Shown piece by piece: positions 7,815 to 16,204 of a stretch of DNA of 16,381 bases. Under the pieces are notes generated by a model. The model saw only the letters and a program-made list of their open reading frames with translations, was not told the origin of the DNA and made no database searches. Within the stretch, counting starts at the first letter, position 1. Each line of letters begins with the position of its first letter. The stretch is from UBA6164 sp964344155 (GTDB lineage: Bacteria > Patescibacteriota > Gracilibacteria > BD1-5 > UBA6164). The stretch covers positions 1 through 16,381 of the forward strand of contig CAYFMG010000021.1 in NCBI GenBank assembly GCA_964344155.1, read 5' to 3'. The translations under genes and the position numbers were made by a program.

Positions 7815-8351
7815 ATGCTTAAGGAAAAATATACTAAAGAAATTGTTCCTGCTTTAAAAGAAAAATTAGAATTATCTAATGTAATGGATGTTCCAAAATT
7901 AGAAAAAGTTGTTCTAAACATGTGAATCTGAACATATATTAGATCAGGTAATAAAGATTTTTCTTCTCTACAAGAACATTTGACTTTAATTGCAGGTCAA
8001 GCTTGTACTGTTAGATATGCTAAAAAAGCAGTTTCTAACTTTAAATTAAGAGCTTGAATGCCAGTATGATTAACTGTTACTTTAAGAGGAGATGCTATGT
8101 ATAATTTCTTAGAAAAATTAATTCATGTTGTATTACCTAGGGTAAGAGATTTTAGATGAATTAATAAAAAAGGTTTTGATAACCAAGGAAATTATAATTT
8201 CTGAGTTAAAGAACATTCTATATTTTTAGAAGTTCCACAAAATGATATTGTTAAAAATCATTGATTACAAATTACTGTAAAAACAACTGCTAAAAGTAAA
8301 GAAGCAGGAAAGGAACTATTAACAGAGATGTGATTTCCTTTTTCTAAATAA
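7815..8351 (+). CDS. rplE: 50S ribosomal protein L5
   Basis: 178 residues, usual length. L5 binds 5S rRNA and contacts P-site tRNA and the small subunit. MLKEKYTKEIVPALKEKLEL is followed by VPKLEKVVLNMGIGTYIR (two TGA glycines in the invariant NxGxG motif), then GQACTVRYAKKAVSNFKLRA, GMPVGLTVTLRGDAMYNFLE and PRVRDFRGINKKGFDNQGNY. The C-terminus TAKSKEAGKELLTEMGFPF is standard. The 52-nt gap to S14 contains an A/T-only weak stem and no recognised signal. Confidence 0.97.
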
Positions 8352-8403
8352 TTAGAAAAAGATATCCTTTTTAAAAAAAGTTTACTTTATAAAAAAATAT
8401 AAG

Positions 8404-8628
8404 ATGGCTAGAAAGTCAAAGATTGCCAAAGCAAATAGATTGAAAAAAATCTTTTTACAAGCTATTACAGATTGAAGAAAACCTAAAGAGGCTACAAAAG
8501 TTTTCAACTGTTGTAGTATATGTGGTAGAACTAGATGATATCTAGGTAAATTCGATATTTGTAGAATTTGCTTTAGAGAAAAAGCTAATGCTTGAGAATT
8601 ACCAGGTGTTAGAAAATCTAGTTGGTAA
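8404..8628 (+). CDS. rpsZ: 30S ribosomal protein S14 (zinc-binding type)
   Basis: 74 residues, somewhat longer than the usual 61-residue zinc form. S14 binds the 30S head late in assembly. MARKSKIAKANRLKKIFLQA is an N-terminal extension-like start; the zinc ribbon follows as CSICGRTRGYLGKFDICRIC, containing two CxxC pairs, preceded by an extra Cys (FNCC). The ending FREKANAGELPGVRKSSW is the family C-terminus. The four-cysteine C+ form indicates zinc dependence. It keeps its canonical place between L5 and S8. Confidence 0.95.
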
Positions 8629-8670
8629 GAAAAATAGTTTAAATAAATTTAGTTTATTAATTTTATTGTT

Positions 8671-9066
8671 ATGATAATAGATCCAATCGGAGATTTATTA
8701 ACAAGAATTAGAAATGCATATACAGCTAGAATAATAGAAGTTAAAGCTCCTTATTCTAAATTAAAAGCTGATATCGCAAAAATTCTTAAGAAAAATAAAT
8801 ATATTACTGATTTTGAAATCGTTGATGAATGAGGTAATAAAAAGTCTATAAAACTTACTCTAAACAATGTAAGAACAACTAAATATGTTCCAAACCTTGT
8901 TAGAATAAGTAAGCCAGGACAAAGAATTTATGTTCAGGCTAAAGACATAAGAAAATCTAGAAACGGACAAGGTATTTATATCGTTTCAACTCCAAAAGGA
9001 GTTATTACATGATATGAAGCTAGAAGTTTAAATGTTGGTGGGGAATTACTTTGCGAAGTATACTAA
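8671..9066 (+). CDS. rpsH: 30S ribosomal protein S8
   Basis: 131 residues, usual length. S8 is a primary binder of 16S helix 21 and, in E. coli, the autoregulator of the spc operon. MIIDPIGDLLTRIRNAYTAR, the middle VRTTKYVPNLVRISKPGQRI and the C-terminal GIYIVSTPKGVITGYEARSL with NVGGELLCEVY are all diagnostic. The 72-nt gap after it holds a small hairpin, which is of interest because S8 is a known feedback regulator in other bacteria. Confidence 0.96.
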
Positions 9067-9087
9067 TCCACTTTATTATAAACGAGA

Positions 9088-9106
9088 AATGGTTTTTAAG
9101 ACCATT
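9088..9106 (+). other. Small hairpin in the S8-L6 intergenic gap
   Basis: AATGGT (9088-9093) and ACCATT (9101-9106) form a 6-bp stem with a 7-nt loop, lengthened slightly by flanking A-T pairs if a bulge is allowed. It lies in the longest gap between ribosomal genes (72 nt). No T tract follows, so it is not a terminator. It could be an RNA processing or protein-binding site, or chance in AT-rich DNA. Confidence 0.3.
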
Positions 9107-9138
9107 GTTCCGATTTATATTTAATAACTACAAGAAAA

Positions 9139-9678
9139 ATGTCAAGAATTGGTAAGTTACCTGTTGAATTATCAGATAAAGTTGAAGCAACTATAGCTGG
9201 TAATAATATAAAAGTTAAATGACCACTTGGAGAACTTTCTTTTGATTACTCAGACAAAGTTGAAGTAGTTAAAGAAGAAAATTCTATTATAGTTAAACCA
9301 GTTAATGATTCAGCTAAAGCTTTATGGGGTACAACTAGATCTATAATTAATAACTTAGTTATAGGTGTATCTGAAGGTTTTAAAAAGAGTTTAGAAATCA
9401 ACGGTGTTGGTTATAAATTTGAAGTTGCTGGTGATAAACTAGTACTAAGTATTGGTTATTCTCACAAAGTTGAAATGCAAACACCTGCTGGTGTAAAAGT
9501 AGCTTTAGATGATAAAGCTAAAAATATATTACATATTACAGGTACTGATAAACAATTAGTTTGAGAATTTGCATCTAAAGTTAGAGCTAAGAAAAAACCT
9601 GAACCATATAAAGGTAAAGGTATTAAATATGTTGGAGAACATATTAAGAGAAAAGCTGGTAAAACTGGTGCAAAATAA
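9139..9678 (+). CDS. rplF: 50S ribosomal protein L6
   Basis: 179 residues, usual length. L6 is close to the sarcin-ricin loop and supports factor binding. MSRIGKLPVELSDKVEATIA opens the first of two similar domains; KGPLGELSFDYSD and ALWGTTRSIINNLVIGVSEG complete it. The second domain holds SLEINGVGYKFEVAGDKLVL and the terminal signature KKPEPYKGKGIKYVGEHIKR. Only a few glycines are TGA. L18 follows after 26 nt. Confidence 0.97.
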
Positions 9679-9704
9679 AAAATTTAACTTTTAATATATA
9701 AAAA

Positions 9705-10049
9705 ATGTTACAAAAAACATTAAAAAGATTAAGAAGAAAAAATAGAATCAGATCTAAAATAAGTTGAACTACAACTAAACCTCGTTTAGCAGTATTTAGA
9801 AGTAATACTAATATTTATGCTCAACTTATAGATGATACTGAAGGAAAAACTCTTACATCTTTTTCAGATTTAAAATTAAAAAAATCTGGAACTAAAACAC
9901 AGATGGCTACACAAGTAGGAACTGAGCTAGCAAAAAAAGTATTAGAATTAAAAATAAATGAAATTGTTTTTGATAGAGGTTGATTTGCTTATCATGGTAG
10001 AGTAAAAGCTTTAGCTGAAGCTCTAAGAGCATGAGGACTTAAATTTTAA
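9705..10049 (+). CDS. rplR: 50S ribosomal protein L18
   Basis: 114 residues, usual. L18 mediates attachment of 5S rRNA together with L5. The N-terminus is highly basic (MLQKTLKRLRRKNRIRSKIS), followed by TKPRLAVFRSNTNIYAQLID and DDTEGKTLTSFSD; the C-terminus is VFDRGGFAYHGRVKALAEAL with RAGGLKF, the family signature. The Arg in KPRLAVF is CGT, an uncommon codon in this window. S5 follows after 19 nt. Confidence 0.96.
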
Positions 10050-10068
10050 TTAATTAATTACTATAAAT

Positions 10069-10545
10069 ATGGCTTTTTCTGGAAAGAATAATAGAAAATG
10101 AAAGTTCAATGAACCAAGAAAAGAGTTTAAAGAAGAACTTCTTGCTATTGATAGAGTAACGAGAGTTACTTCATGAGGTAGACAACTTAGATTTAGAGCT
10201 GTGATGGTTATCTGAGATGGAAAATGAAGAGTTGGTTTATGAACTTGAAAATCATGGGAAGTAGTAGATGCAATAGCTAAGGCTGTCGCTAATGCTAAGA
10301 AAAATCTAACAAATGTTAGAATAGAAAATGGTAGTGTTCCTTATAATCTTGAAGCAAAATATAAAGCTGCAAAGATTATGGTTCATCCAGCTTCAGAAGG
10401 TACATGAATTATTGCTGGTGGTGCTGCCAGAAAAGTATTAACTGTTGCTTGATATAAAAATATACTTGCTAAAAGATATGGTTCATCTAACCTTATTAAT
10501 AATGCAAGAGCTACAATTAAAGCATTATCATCTTTTAAAAAATAA
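10069..10545 (+). CDS. rpsE: 30S ribosomal protein S5
   Basis: 158 residues, usual length. S5 lies at the mRNA entry with S3 and S4 and influences fidelity. EELLAIDRVTRVTSGGRQLR and FRAVMVIGDGKGRVGLGTGK form the double-stranded RNA-binding-like N domain; the C domain has IMVHPASEGTGIIAGGAARK and VLTVAGYKNILAKRYGSSN. Several motif glycines are TGA. rpmD (L30) would normally come next, but only 13 nt separate S5 from L15, so L30 is absent here. Confidence 0.97.
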
Positions 10546-10558
10546 TAAATAATATTTT

Positions 10559-11014
10559 ATGTTATCTTTAATAAATATAAAACCTAACGCATGATCTAGA
10601 AAAACTTCTAAAAGATTAGGTAGAGGTAATGGTTCAGGTAAATGAACTTACTGTGGTAGAGGATGTAAAGGTCAAAATTCAAGATCTGGTGGTTGAGTAG
10701 CTGCTTGGTTTGAATGAGGACAAACTCCTTTATTTAGAAGAATGCCTAAATTAAAAGGTTTTTCTAATGCAAAATTTACAACTGAATATAATGTAATTAA
10801 CCTTTCTGATTTAGCTATATTAGCTGAAAAAGGGGTAACTACTATTAATAAAGAAGTTTTACTTGAAAATAAAGTCGTTAGAAGAAAATCTTTACCTATT
10901 AAATTATTAGGTAAAGGTGAGTTAACTTATAAAGTAGAAGTTAGCGTAGATAAAGCTTCAGCTTCTGCTAAAGAGGCTATCGAAAAAGCTTGAGGAAAAC
11001 TTGAAACTAAATAA
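10559..11014 (+). CDS. rplO: 50S ribosomal protein L15
   Basis: 151 residues, usual. L15 is a late-assembly protein of the large subunit. The Gly/Arg-rich N-terminus is clear: MLSLINIKPNAGSRKTSKRL, GRGNGSGKGTYCGRGCKGQN, then GGVAAWFEGGQTPLFRRMPK and LKGFSNAKFTTEYNVINLSD. Two cysteines flank the GRG of this loop, where other families usually have only one. A standard-code search recovers only the part from 10742. The C-terminus with AIEKAGGKLETK is complete. A 118-nt gap with regulatory signals separates it from secY. Confidence 0.96.
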
Positions 11015-11021
11015 TTTGAAT

Positions 11022-11057
11022 AATCCTTGCTTTTAAGTTTGGATTTTTCTTTTTTTT
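11022..11057 (+). terminator. Weak terminator or attenuator between L15 and secY
   Basis: AATCC (11022-11026) pairs with GGATT (11041-11045), and a T-rich run to 11057, broken by one C, follows. With a stem of only 5 bp it would be partial at best. Such leaky termination could reduce secY expression relative to the ribosomal genes. Confidence 0.4.
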
Positions 11058-11058
11058 A

Positions 11059-11071
11059 TGTATATTATACA
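11059..11071. promoter_or_regulatory. Short inverted repeat upstream of secY
   Basis: TGTATA, one base, then TATACA: a perfect 13-bp dyad directly after the T tract. It could be an operator or an AT-rich coincidence. No known regulator site is matched. Confidence 0.25.
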
Positions 11072-11095
11072 CAATCTTACTTTGTGGTTATCAAG

Positions 11096-11124
11096 TTGAG
11101 ATGAATTTATTTAATTTGTAAATA
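11096..11124 (+). promoter_or_regulatory. Possible secY promoter
   Basis: TTGAGA (11096-11101), 17 bp, TAAATA (11119-11124) preceded by a TG dinucleotide, nine bases before the ATG at 11133. The match is moderate. If used, the secY mRNA would be almost leaderless. It would allow secY to be transcribed independently of the leaky stop at 11022-11057. Confidence 0.3.
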
Positions 11125-11132
11125 TTTATTAT

Positions 11133-12401
11133 ATGTTTAGTAGTATAAAATCTATATACCAAAATAAGAGTATTAGAACTAAAATTATAGCTACTCTTGC
11201 TTTAGTTTTAGTATATAAAGTTATGTCTGTTATTCCTGTTTATTGAGTTGATACTTCAAAATTATCAGCTATTATGGAAGCAAACAAATGATTATCTTTT
11301 TTTAGTGCACTGATGTGATGAGGGTTATCTAATTTTTCTATCATATTGATGTGACTAGCTCCTTACATTAATGCAATGATCATTATTCAATTACTTTGAG
11401 TAATTGTTCCAAAAATTTGAGACTTGCAAAAAGAGTGAGAAGCATGACAAAAAAAGATTACAAAGTACACTAGATGGTTAACTCTACCTTTAGCTTTTGT
11501 TCAATCTTATTGAATGATAGTATTACTTAATACTTTAGCTTCAGGTACAATTATTGATTTATCAGATACAAAAACAGTATTAACAGCGATGACTATCGTA
11601 ACATCAGGTACAATCTTTCTGATGTGGTTAGGTGAAGTTATGACTGAAAAAGGTATTTGAAATGGTATTTCTATAATAATTACAGCTTGAGTTTTAGCTG
11701 CGGTACCATGAGTTATTATAGGTCACATAAATGCTGCGGATTATCCACTATTTGTAGGACTTATAATTGCTACCTTAATAATAATCTATATTATTATTAA
11801 GTTTACAGAATGAAATAGAAGAATTCCGATAATTTACACTAGAACTGGTAGAGAGGAAAAATCATATTTTCCTATTAGAGTTAATCAAGCTTGAATGATC
11901 CCAATTATCTTTGCAGTTTCTTTAGTTACATTCCCAGCTATTATTGGTCAAATACTAGTAGGGTCATGAAGTACAGAAACATCATCAGCAGTTGGTACAT
12001 TCTTATTAGAATACTTTAGTATGACTAATCCATCTTGGTTATTTATAGCAGTATATTTCTTACTTGTATTAGGTTTTGCATTCTTTTATGTATCTATTAC
12101 ATTTAATACAGATAATGTTGCTGAAAGTATTCAAAAAAGAGGTTGATATATTCCTGGTATTAGACCTGGAGCTGAAACTTCAGAATACTTAACTAAGATA
12201 TCTGAACACTTAAATTTATTTGGAGGTTGATTCCTAGCATTAATTGCTGTACTTCCATACATAATGTCAAAATTTATGTGACAATCAGTTGATTTTATTA
12301 TATCAGGTGCCTGACTAATAATTATTGTTTCAGTTATTCTTGATGTAGTAAGAAAAATAAATACTGAATTACAAATGCAAGATTACAGTAAATATCAATA
12401 A
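11133..12401 (+). CDS. secY: Protein translocase subunit SecY
   Basis: 422 residues, the usual length. SecY is the membrane channel through which SecA or ribosomes push secretory and membrane proteins. It has the expected hydrophobic pattern of about ten transmembrane segments. Family motifs: GLAPYINAMIIIQLLGVIVP in the second segment, GEVMTEKGIGNGISIIITAG in the middle, the cytosolic loop IPIIYTRTGREEKSYFPIRV and NQAGMIPIIFA, then KRGGYIPGIRPGAETSEYL, and the final SGAGLIIIVSVILDVVRKIN. Glycines in these motifs are often TGA. It is the last gene of the operon: adk, map, infA, rpmJ and the alpha operon genes, which often follow, are absent here, and a convergent terminator ends transcription. 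Confidence 0.96.
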
Positions 12402-12433
12402 AAAAAAGAACTTTTTAAAGAGTTCTTTTTTTT
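12401..12433. terminator. Bidirectional terminator between secY and def
   Basis: An A-tract plus GAACT pairs with AGTTC plus a T-tract (centre near 12416, with one G-U pair near the loop). A run of A before and T after the stem makes it usable on both strands. It starts within the secY stop codon, and its T-tract runs into the def stop codon at 12432-12434, so two convergent genes share it. Confidence 0.75.
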
Positions 12434-12899
12434 ATTTTATATAATCTACAAACAATTTACCATTTATATGATCAAGTTCATGTTGTACTATTCTTGCTTG
12501 AAGTCATTCTAAAATAAGAGTTTTTTTATTCTTTTTTTCATCCATGTAGCTTAGTTTTATCATAGAAGGTCTTTCTACCTTTCCTTTAATACCAGGGAGA
12601 GATAAACATCATTCTTCTTCTATATCTTTTTCAGTTCAGTATTCTAGAATTTCAGCATTTATAAGCATAATAGTTTTAAAGCTTTCATCATCCCAGTCTT
12701 TTAATAGACTTACAACAACAAGGCTTATAGATTCTCATATTTGAGGAGCAGCTAATCATACTCAACCATTTTCAGGATCTTTTATGTACTTAATCATTTT
12801 CTTTCAAAGTTTTACAGCTTCGTTATAATTTCTATCTGTAACCTTATTAGCAACTTTTCTCAAAATCGGATTATTTTCTCAAGTTTCTATTTTAAACAT
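12432..12899 (-). CDS. def: Peptide deformylase
   Basis: 155 residues, minus strand, ATG at 12899-12897. It removes the formyl group from the initiator methionine of new proteins at the ribosome exit. All three metal-site motifs are present: GVGLAAPQIG (residues 46-55, motif GxGLAAPQ), EGCLS (96-100, metal-binding Cys98), and QHELDH (139-144, metal ligands His140 and His144, catalytic Glu141). Glycines in the first two motifs are TGA. The N-terminus PILRKVANKV matches the usual start. In many bacteria def is next to fmt, which is not seen here. It is convergent with secY and likely has its own promoter at 12928-12956. Confidence 0.95.
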
Positions 12900-12927
12900 A
12901 ATCTATTTATTATTTTTTATTGCTTGT

Positions 12928-12956
12928 ATTATATTTATAAAATATAAAAAAGCTAA
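12928..12956 (-). promoter_or_regulatory. Possible def promoter
   Basis: On the minus strand, TTAGCT (12956-12951), 17 bp, then a perfect TATAAT (12933-12928), about 28 nt upstream of the def ATG. The -35 match is poor, so the call rests mainly on the -10 box and position. The palindromic element begins 7 bp further upstream. Confidence 0.4.
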
Positions 12957-12962
12957 TTTTTT

Positions 12963-13056
12963 CATAACTCAATCCTGAATCCTTTCTCTTACTTAAGAGA
13001 AAGGGGTTGCAATTTTCCCCTCTCTTAAGTAAGAGAGGGGTTAGGGGTGAGTTATG
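12963..13056. repeat. 94-bp palindromic element between clpB and def
   Basis: The outer ends CATAACTCA and TGAGTTATG are perfect inverted repeats. Inside lie two self-complementary hairpins: CCTTTCTCTTA-CT-TAAGAGAAAGG (12980-13004) and CCCCTCTCTTA-AG-TAAGAGAGGGG (13017-13040). The two halves are also reverse complements of each other, so the whole can fold as one long hairpin or as two local ones. The element is much more GC-rich than its surroundings. Its right end covers the clpB stop codon (13052-13054). It has no coding capacity. This is the architecture of a MITE-like or REP-like mobile repeat, which may now serve as the clpB transcript end. Other copies cannot be checked from this window. 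Confidence 0.75.
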
Positions 13057-15142
13057 TCAATATAACCAAATCTCACTTATCATCTACATCTAGTGTAATA
13101 TTATCTCAAGGATTTATTTCAGAAGAGAGTAGTTTTATAGATAGGGGATTATTTATAATATTTGTGATAGCTCTTTTTAAAGGTCTAGCACCAAAATCTT
13201 TGTCATATCAAGTTTTTGCTATGTAGTTTTTTAATTTGTCAGAAAACTCTGCTTTTATTCATTTAGTTTTTAGTAGTTTTTCTACATTTTTAAGTAGTAT
13301 ATCAATAATTCAGATTATTACATTATTATCCAAATCATTAAATTTTATTATATCATCTATTCTATTTAAAAATTCAGGTCTAAAAAAGTCTTTTAAGTTA
13401 TCCTCAATTATATTTGATGTCATAATTATTATAGTATTTTTGAAATCTACAGTTCTTCATTTACTATCAGTAAGTCTACCATCATCAAGTACTTGAAGTA
13501 GAGTATTAAAAACATCTCTGTGAGCTTTTTCTACTTCATCAAAAAGTATTACACTATAAGGTTTTCTTCTAACAGCTTCTGTTAATTGTCATCATTCTTC
13601 ATGTCATATATAACCAGGAGGTGATCAAATAAGTCTAGATACAGCATGTTTTTCCATATACTCACTCATATCTATTCTTATAAAGGCATTTTTATCGTTA
13701 AACATTATATTTGTTAATGCTTTAGACATTTCTGTTTTACCTACTCATGTAGGACCTAGGAATAGAAAACTTCATAAAGGTTTATCAACTTCATTTAATC
13801 ATACTCTAGCTCTTCTTATAGCATTTGATACAGCTTTTATAGCATTATCTTGTCAGATAACTTGTTTTTTTAATTCTTTTTCTAAATTAAGTAATTTTTC
13901 TTTTTCTGTTTCAAGTAATTTTGTTGCTGGTATACCTGTCCATTTAGATATTATTTCAGCAATATCTTCTTCACTTACCTTATCTCTTAAAAAGCTTTGT
14001 CAGTCTTTATGTAAGGAATTTAACTTATTTCATATATTTTCAAGATCTTTTTCTTTTTTTGGGATTTCTCCATATCTTATTCTAGCTACCTCTCACAAGT
14101 TTCACTCTCTTTCAAATCTGTTAGCTTCAATCTTTAAGTTTTCTATATCATCTCTTATTTTTTTAGATTCGTCTATTATTTCTTTTTCTTTTTTCCAAGC
14201 AGAATTTATAATATCAACTTCTTGTTTTTTCTCTTTAATTTTTTGTTCTATTTTTTCTATTTTTTCTTTTTCTGCTTTTTCAGTTTTTTTAGCTTCTAGT
14301 TCTATTTCTAATGTTCTTAATTCTTTTTCAAGTACTTCTAACTCCATAGGTTTAGATATAGATTTCATTTTAACAGAGGATAGGGCTTCATCTATTAAAT
14401 CTATTGCTTTATCTGGAAGTTGTCTATCAGGAATAAATTTTGTAGCTAATTCTACAGCTGATTCTATTGCTTTATCTGTTATCTTTAAACCATGGTGAGC
14501 TTCATATTTATCTTTGATTCATCTTAAAATAGCAAGAGTTTCAGTTGTGCTAGGTTCATCAACACTTACTTTTGCAAATCTTCTTTCTAAAGCAGAGTCT
14601 TTTTCTATATATTTTCTGTATTCATTAATAGTTGTTGCTCATATAAGTTTAAGAGCTCACCTGGCTAGGGATGGTTTTAATAAGTTTCAGGCATCTGCTT
14701 GTCACTCCATAGCTCAGGCTCAAACAATAGTATGTATTTCATCTATAAATAATATAATTTCTCAAGATGATTTTTCTACTTGTTTTATTACAGCTTTTAA
14801 TCTTTCTTCAAACTCTCATCTATACATAGCTCAAGCAATTAATGCTCACATATCTAGAGTTACAATTTTTTTGTTTATTAGGTTCTCAGGGACTTCTTTG
14901 TTAACTATTTTTAAAGCTATTCATTCTATGATAGCTGTTTTACCAACTCAAGGTTCTCAAACTAGTACAGGATTGTTTTTGCTTCTTCTTGATAGTATTT
15001 GTAAGGTTCTTCTTATTTCTTCCTCTCTACCTATAACAGGATCAATTTTTCATTTTTTAGCTAATTCTACTAAATCTATACCATATTTTTCCAATGGGTT
15101 AGTATTTGCATCTGTATTATTAATAGGATTATTCGTATTCAT
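13052..15142 (-). CDS. clpB: ClpB-type disaggregase ATPase lacking the N-terminal domain
   Basis: 696 residues, minus strand, ATG at 15142-15140, TAA at 13054-13052. ClpB is a hexameric AAA+ unfoldase that threads aggregated proteins through its pore, working with DnaK. First ATPase domain: Walker A GEPGVGKT (62-69), pore Tyr97 (GAMYRGEFEE), Walker B ILFIDE (130-135), arginine finger ERRF (186-189). A coiled-coil M domain follows (about 255-385, Glu/Lys-rich), which marks ClpB rather than ClpA. Second domain: GPTGVGKT (463-470), pore Tyr511, Walker B VILFDE (531-536), sensor-2 GARPL (651-655). The roughly 145-residue Clp-N domain is missing: the protein enters the first ATPase domain about 20 residues in, and no TGA-bridged extension precedes the ATG because the promoter lies there. 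A segment before FFRPEFLNRID is about 20 residues shorter than usual. It is regulated by a CIRCE-like operator. Confidence 0.95.
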
Positions 15143-15165
15143 AAAAATAATAATAAAAAAATAAA

Positions 15166-15192
15166 TTAGCACACAAGTATTATATGTGCTAA
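15166..15192. promoter_or_regulatory. CIRCE-like operator for the heat-shock repressor HrcA
   Basis: TTAGCACAC, nine bases, ATGTGCTAA: the CIRCE consensus is TTAGCACTC-N9-GAGTGCTAA, so 15 of 18 arm positions agree and the spacing is exact. The extended perfect dyad is 12 bp per arm (15162-15173 with 15185-15196). It covers the -10 box of the clpB promoter, the usual position for HrcA repression. On the minus strand the dyad is also followed by a T-rich run, so in RNA coming from the upstream trxB it could act as a terminator. Confidence 0.7.
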
Positions 15193-15206
15193 TTTATTAA
15201 AGTCAA
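15179..15206 (-). promoter_or_regulatory. clpB promoter
   Basis: On the minus strand, TTGACT (15206-15201), 16 bp, then a perfect TATAAT (15184-15179), about 37 nt upstream of the clpB ATG. The -10 box sits in the central spacer of the CIRCE-like dyad, so repressor and RNA polymerase would compete. Confidence 0.7.
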
Positions 15207-15213
15207 AACTTTT

Positions 15214-16128
15214 TTATTTCATATTGTCTTCATGTATACTATTTGCAGCTAAACATCATTCAGCGGCAGACATTATAGTTTGTTTAAATTTATTTGAATT
15301 AGTTGTTACATCTCAAGCGGCATAAAGTCATTTTACAGAAGTTTCTTGTCTAGTATCTACTATTAAACATCATTCATTATCTTTATCTGGGTTTAGGGAG
15401 TCAACTACATTTGTATTTGGTATTGTTCAGACTGCAACAAAGATTCAATCAGCTTTTAGAGTTTTTCCTGATTTTAATGTTACTCAGGTCATTCACATTA
15501 CATCTCAAGTTATTTCTTCTACTTCTTCATTTAGTACAAGTTCTATATTGTCTTTTTCTTTCATTTTTTCAACCCAAGAGTCTTCAGCCCTAAAACTATC
15601 TCTTCTGTGTACTAGATATACTTTATTACAGATATCAGAGAGATACAAAGCTTCTGTTACAGCTGTATTTCATCCTCAAACCATTATTATATCTCTTGAT
15701 TTAAAAAACATTCAGTCACAAGTAGCACAGTAACTTACTCATCTTCCCATAAATTCTTTTTCTCATTTTGCTCATAGGTGTCTATGATTATTTCATGTTG
15801 CTACTATTACATATTTTGATTTAAATTCTTTTCAACTAGATGTTTTTACATGGAAGTGTTTTTTATGTTTATTTACTTCAGTTACTAATTCATTTAGTAT
15901 TTCTGATCCTGTAGATTCAGCATGATCTTTGAAATTGTCCATTATTTCTTTTCATGGTGCTGAGATTGTTCAAGGATAGTTTTCTACTTTGTGAGAAGTA
16001 GCTAATGCTCAACCAGGTTGAGCTCATATTATCAGGTTTTTTAGTTTATATCTACTGGCATACATTCAAGCAGGGTATCATGCAGATCATGCTCATATTA
16101 TTATTACATCATAGTCTATATTTTCCAT
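15214..16128 (-). CDS. trxB: Thioredoxin-disulfide reductase (TrxB type)
   Basis: 304 residues, minus strand, ATG at 16128-16126. A FAD enzyme that passes electrons from NADPH to thioredoxin. The FAD-binding GAGSAG (12-17) has two glycines encoded by TGA. The redox-active site is CATC (134-137) in GVSYCATCDGMFF. The NADPH domain has GGGNTA (151-156) and VHRR (173-176), whose arginines favour NADPH over NADH. The second FAD motif is GLYAAGDVTT (267-276), and the C-terminus SAAEGCLAAN matches the family. Length is typical of low-molecular-weight TrxB. No thioredoxin gene lies nearby. It shares direction with clpB but is separated by a promoter and a hairpin, so it is probably transcribed alone. 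Confidence 0.94.
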
Positions 16129-16159
16129 ATTTGTGTGTTAGTTATAAATATATTTTACT

Positions 16160-16187
16160 ATATTATTTTTTTTATTTACTTTGTAAA
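16160..16187 (-). promoter_or_regulatory. Possible trxB promoter
   Basis: On the minus strand, TTTACA (16187-16182), 16 bp, TAATAT (16165-16160), about 31 nt before the trxB ATG. Moderate match in very AT-rich DNA. It is divergent from the pilin promoter at 16205-16232. Confidence 0.4.
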
Positions 16188-16204
16188 GAAAAAGAAAATA
16201 AAAT

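Noticed and set aside
14102..14368. An 88-residue minus-strand Glu/Lys-rich open frame that looks like a separate coiled-coil protein.
   Set aside because: It is the in-frame M-domain segment of clpB, bounded by TGA codons that are glycine in this organism.
14514..15164. A 216-codon plus-strand open frame opposite the start of clpB.
   Set aside because: It is the antisense shadow of the clpB first ATPase domain, runs across the clpB start and CIRCE dyad, and has no family resemblance.
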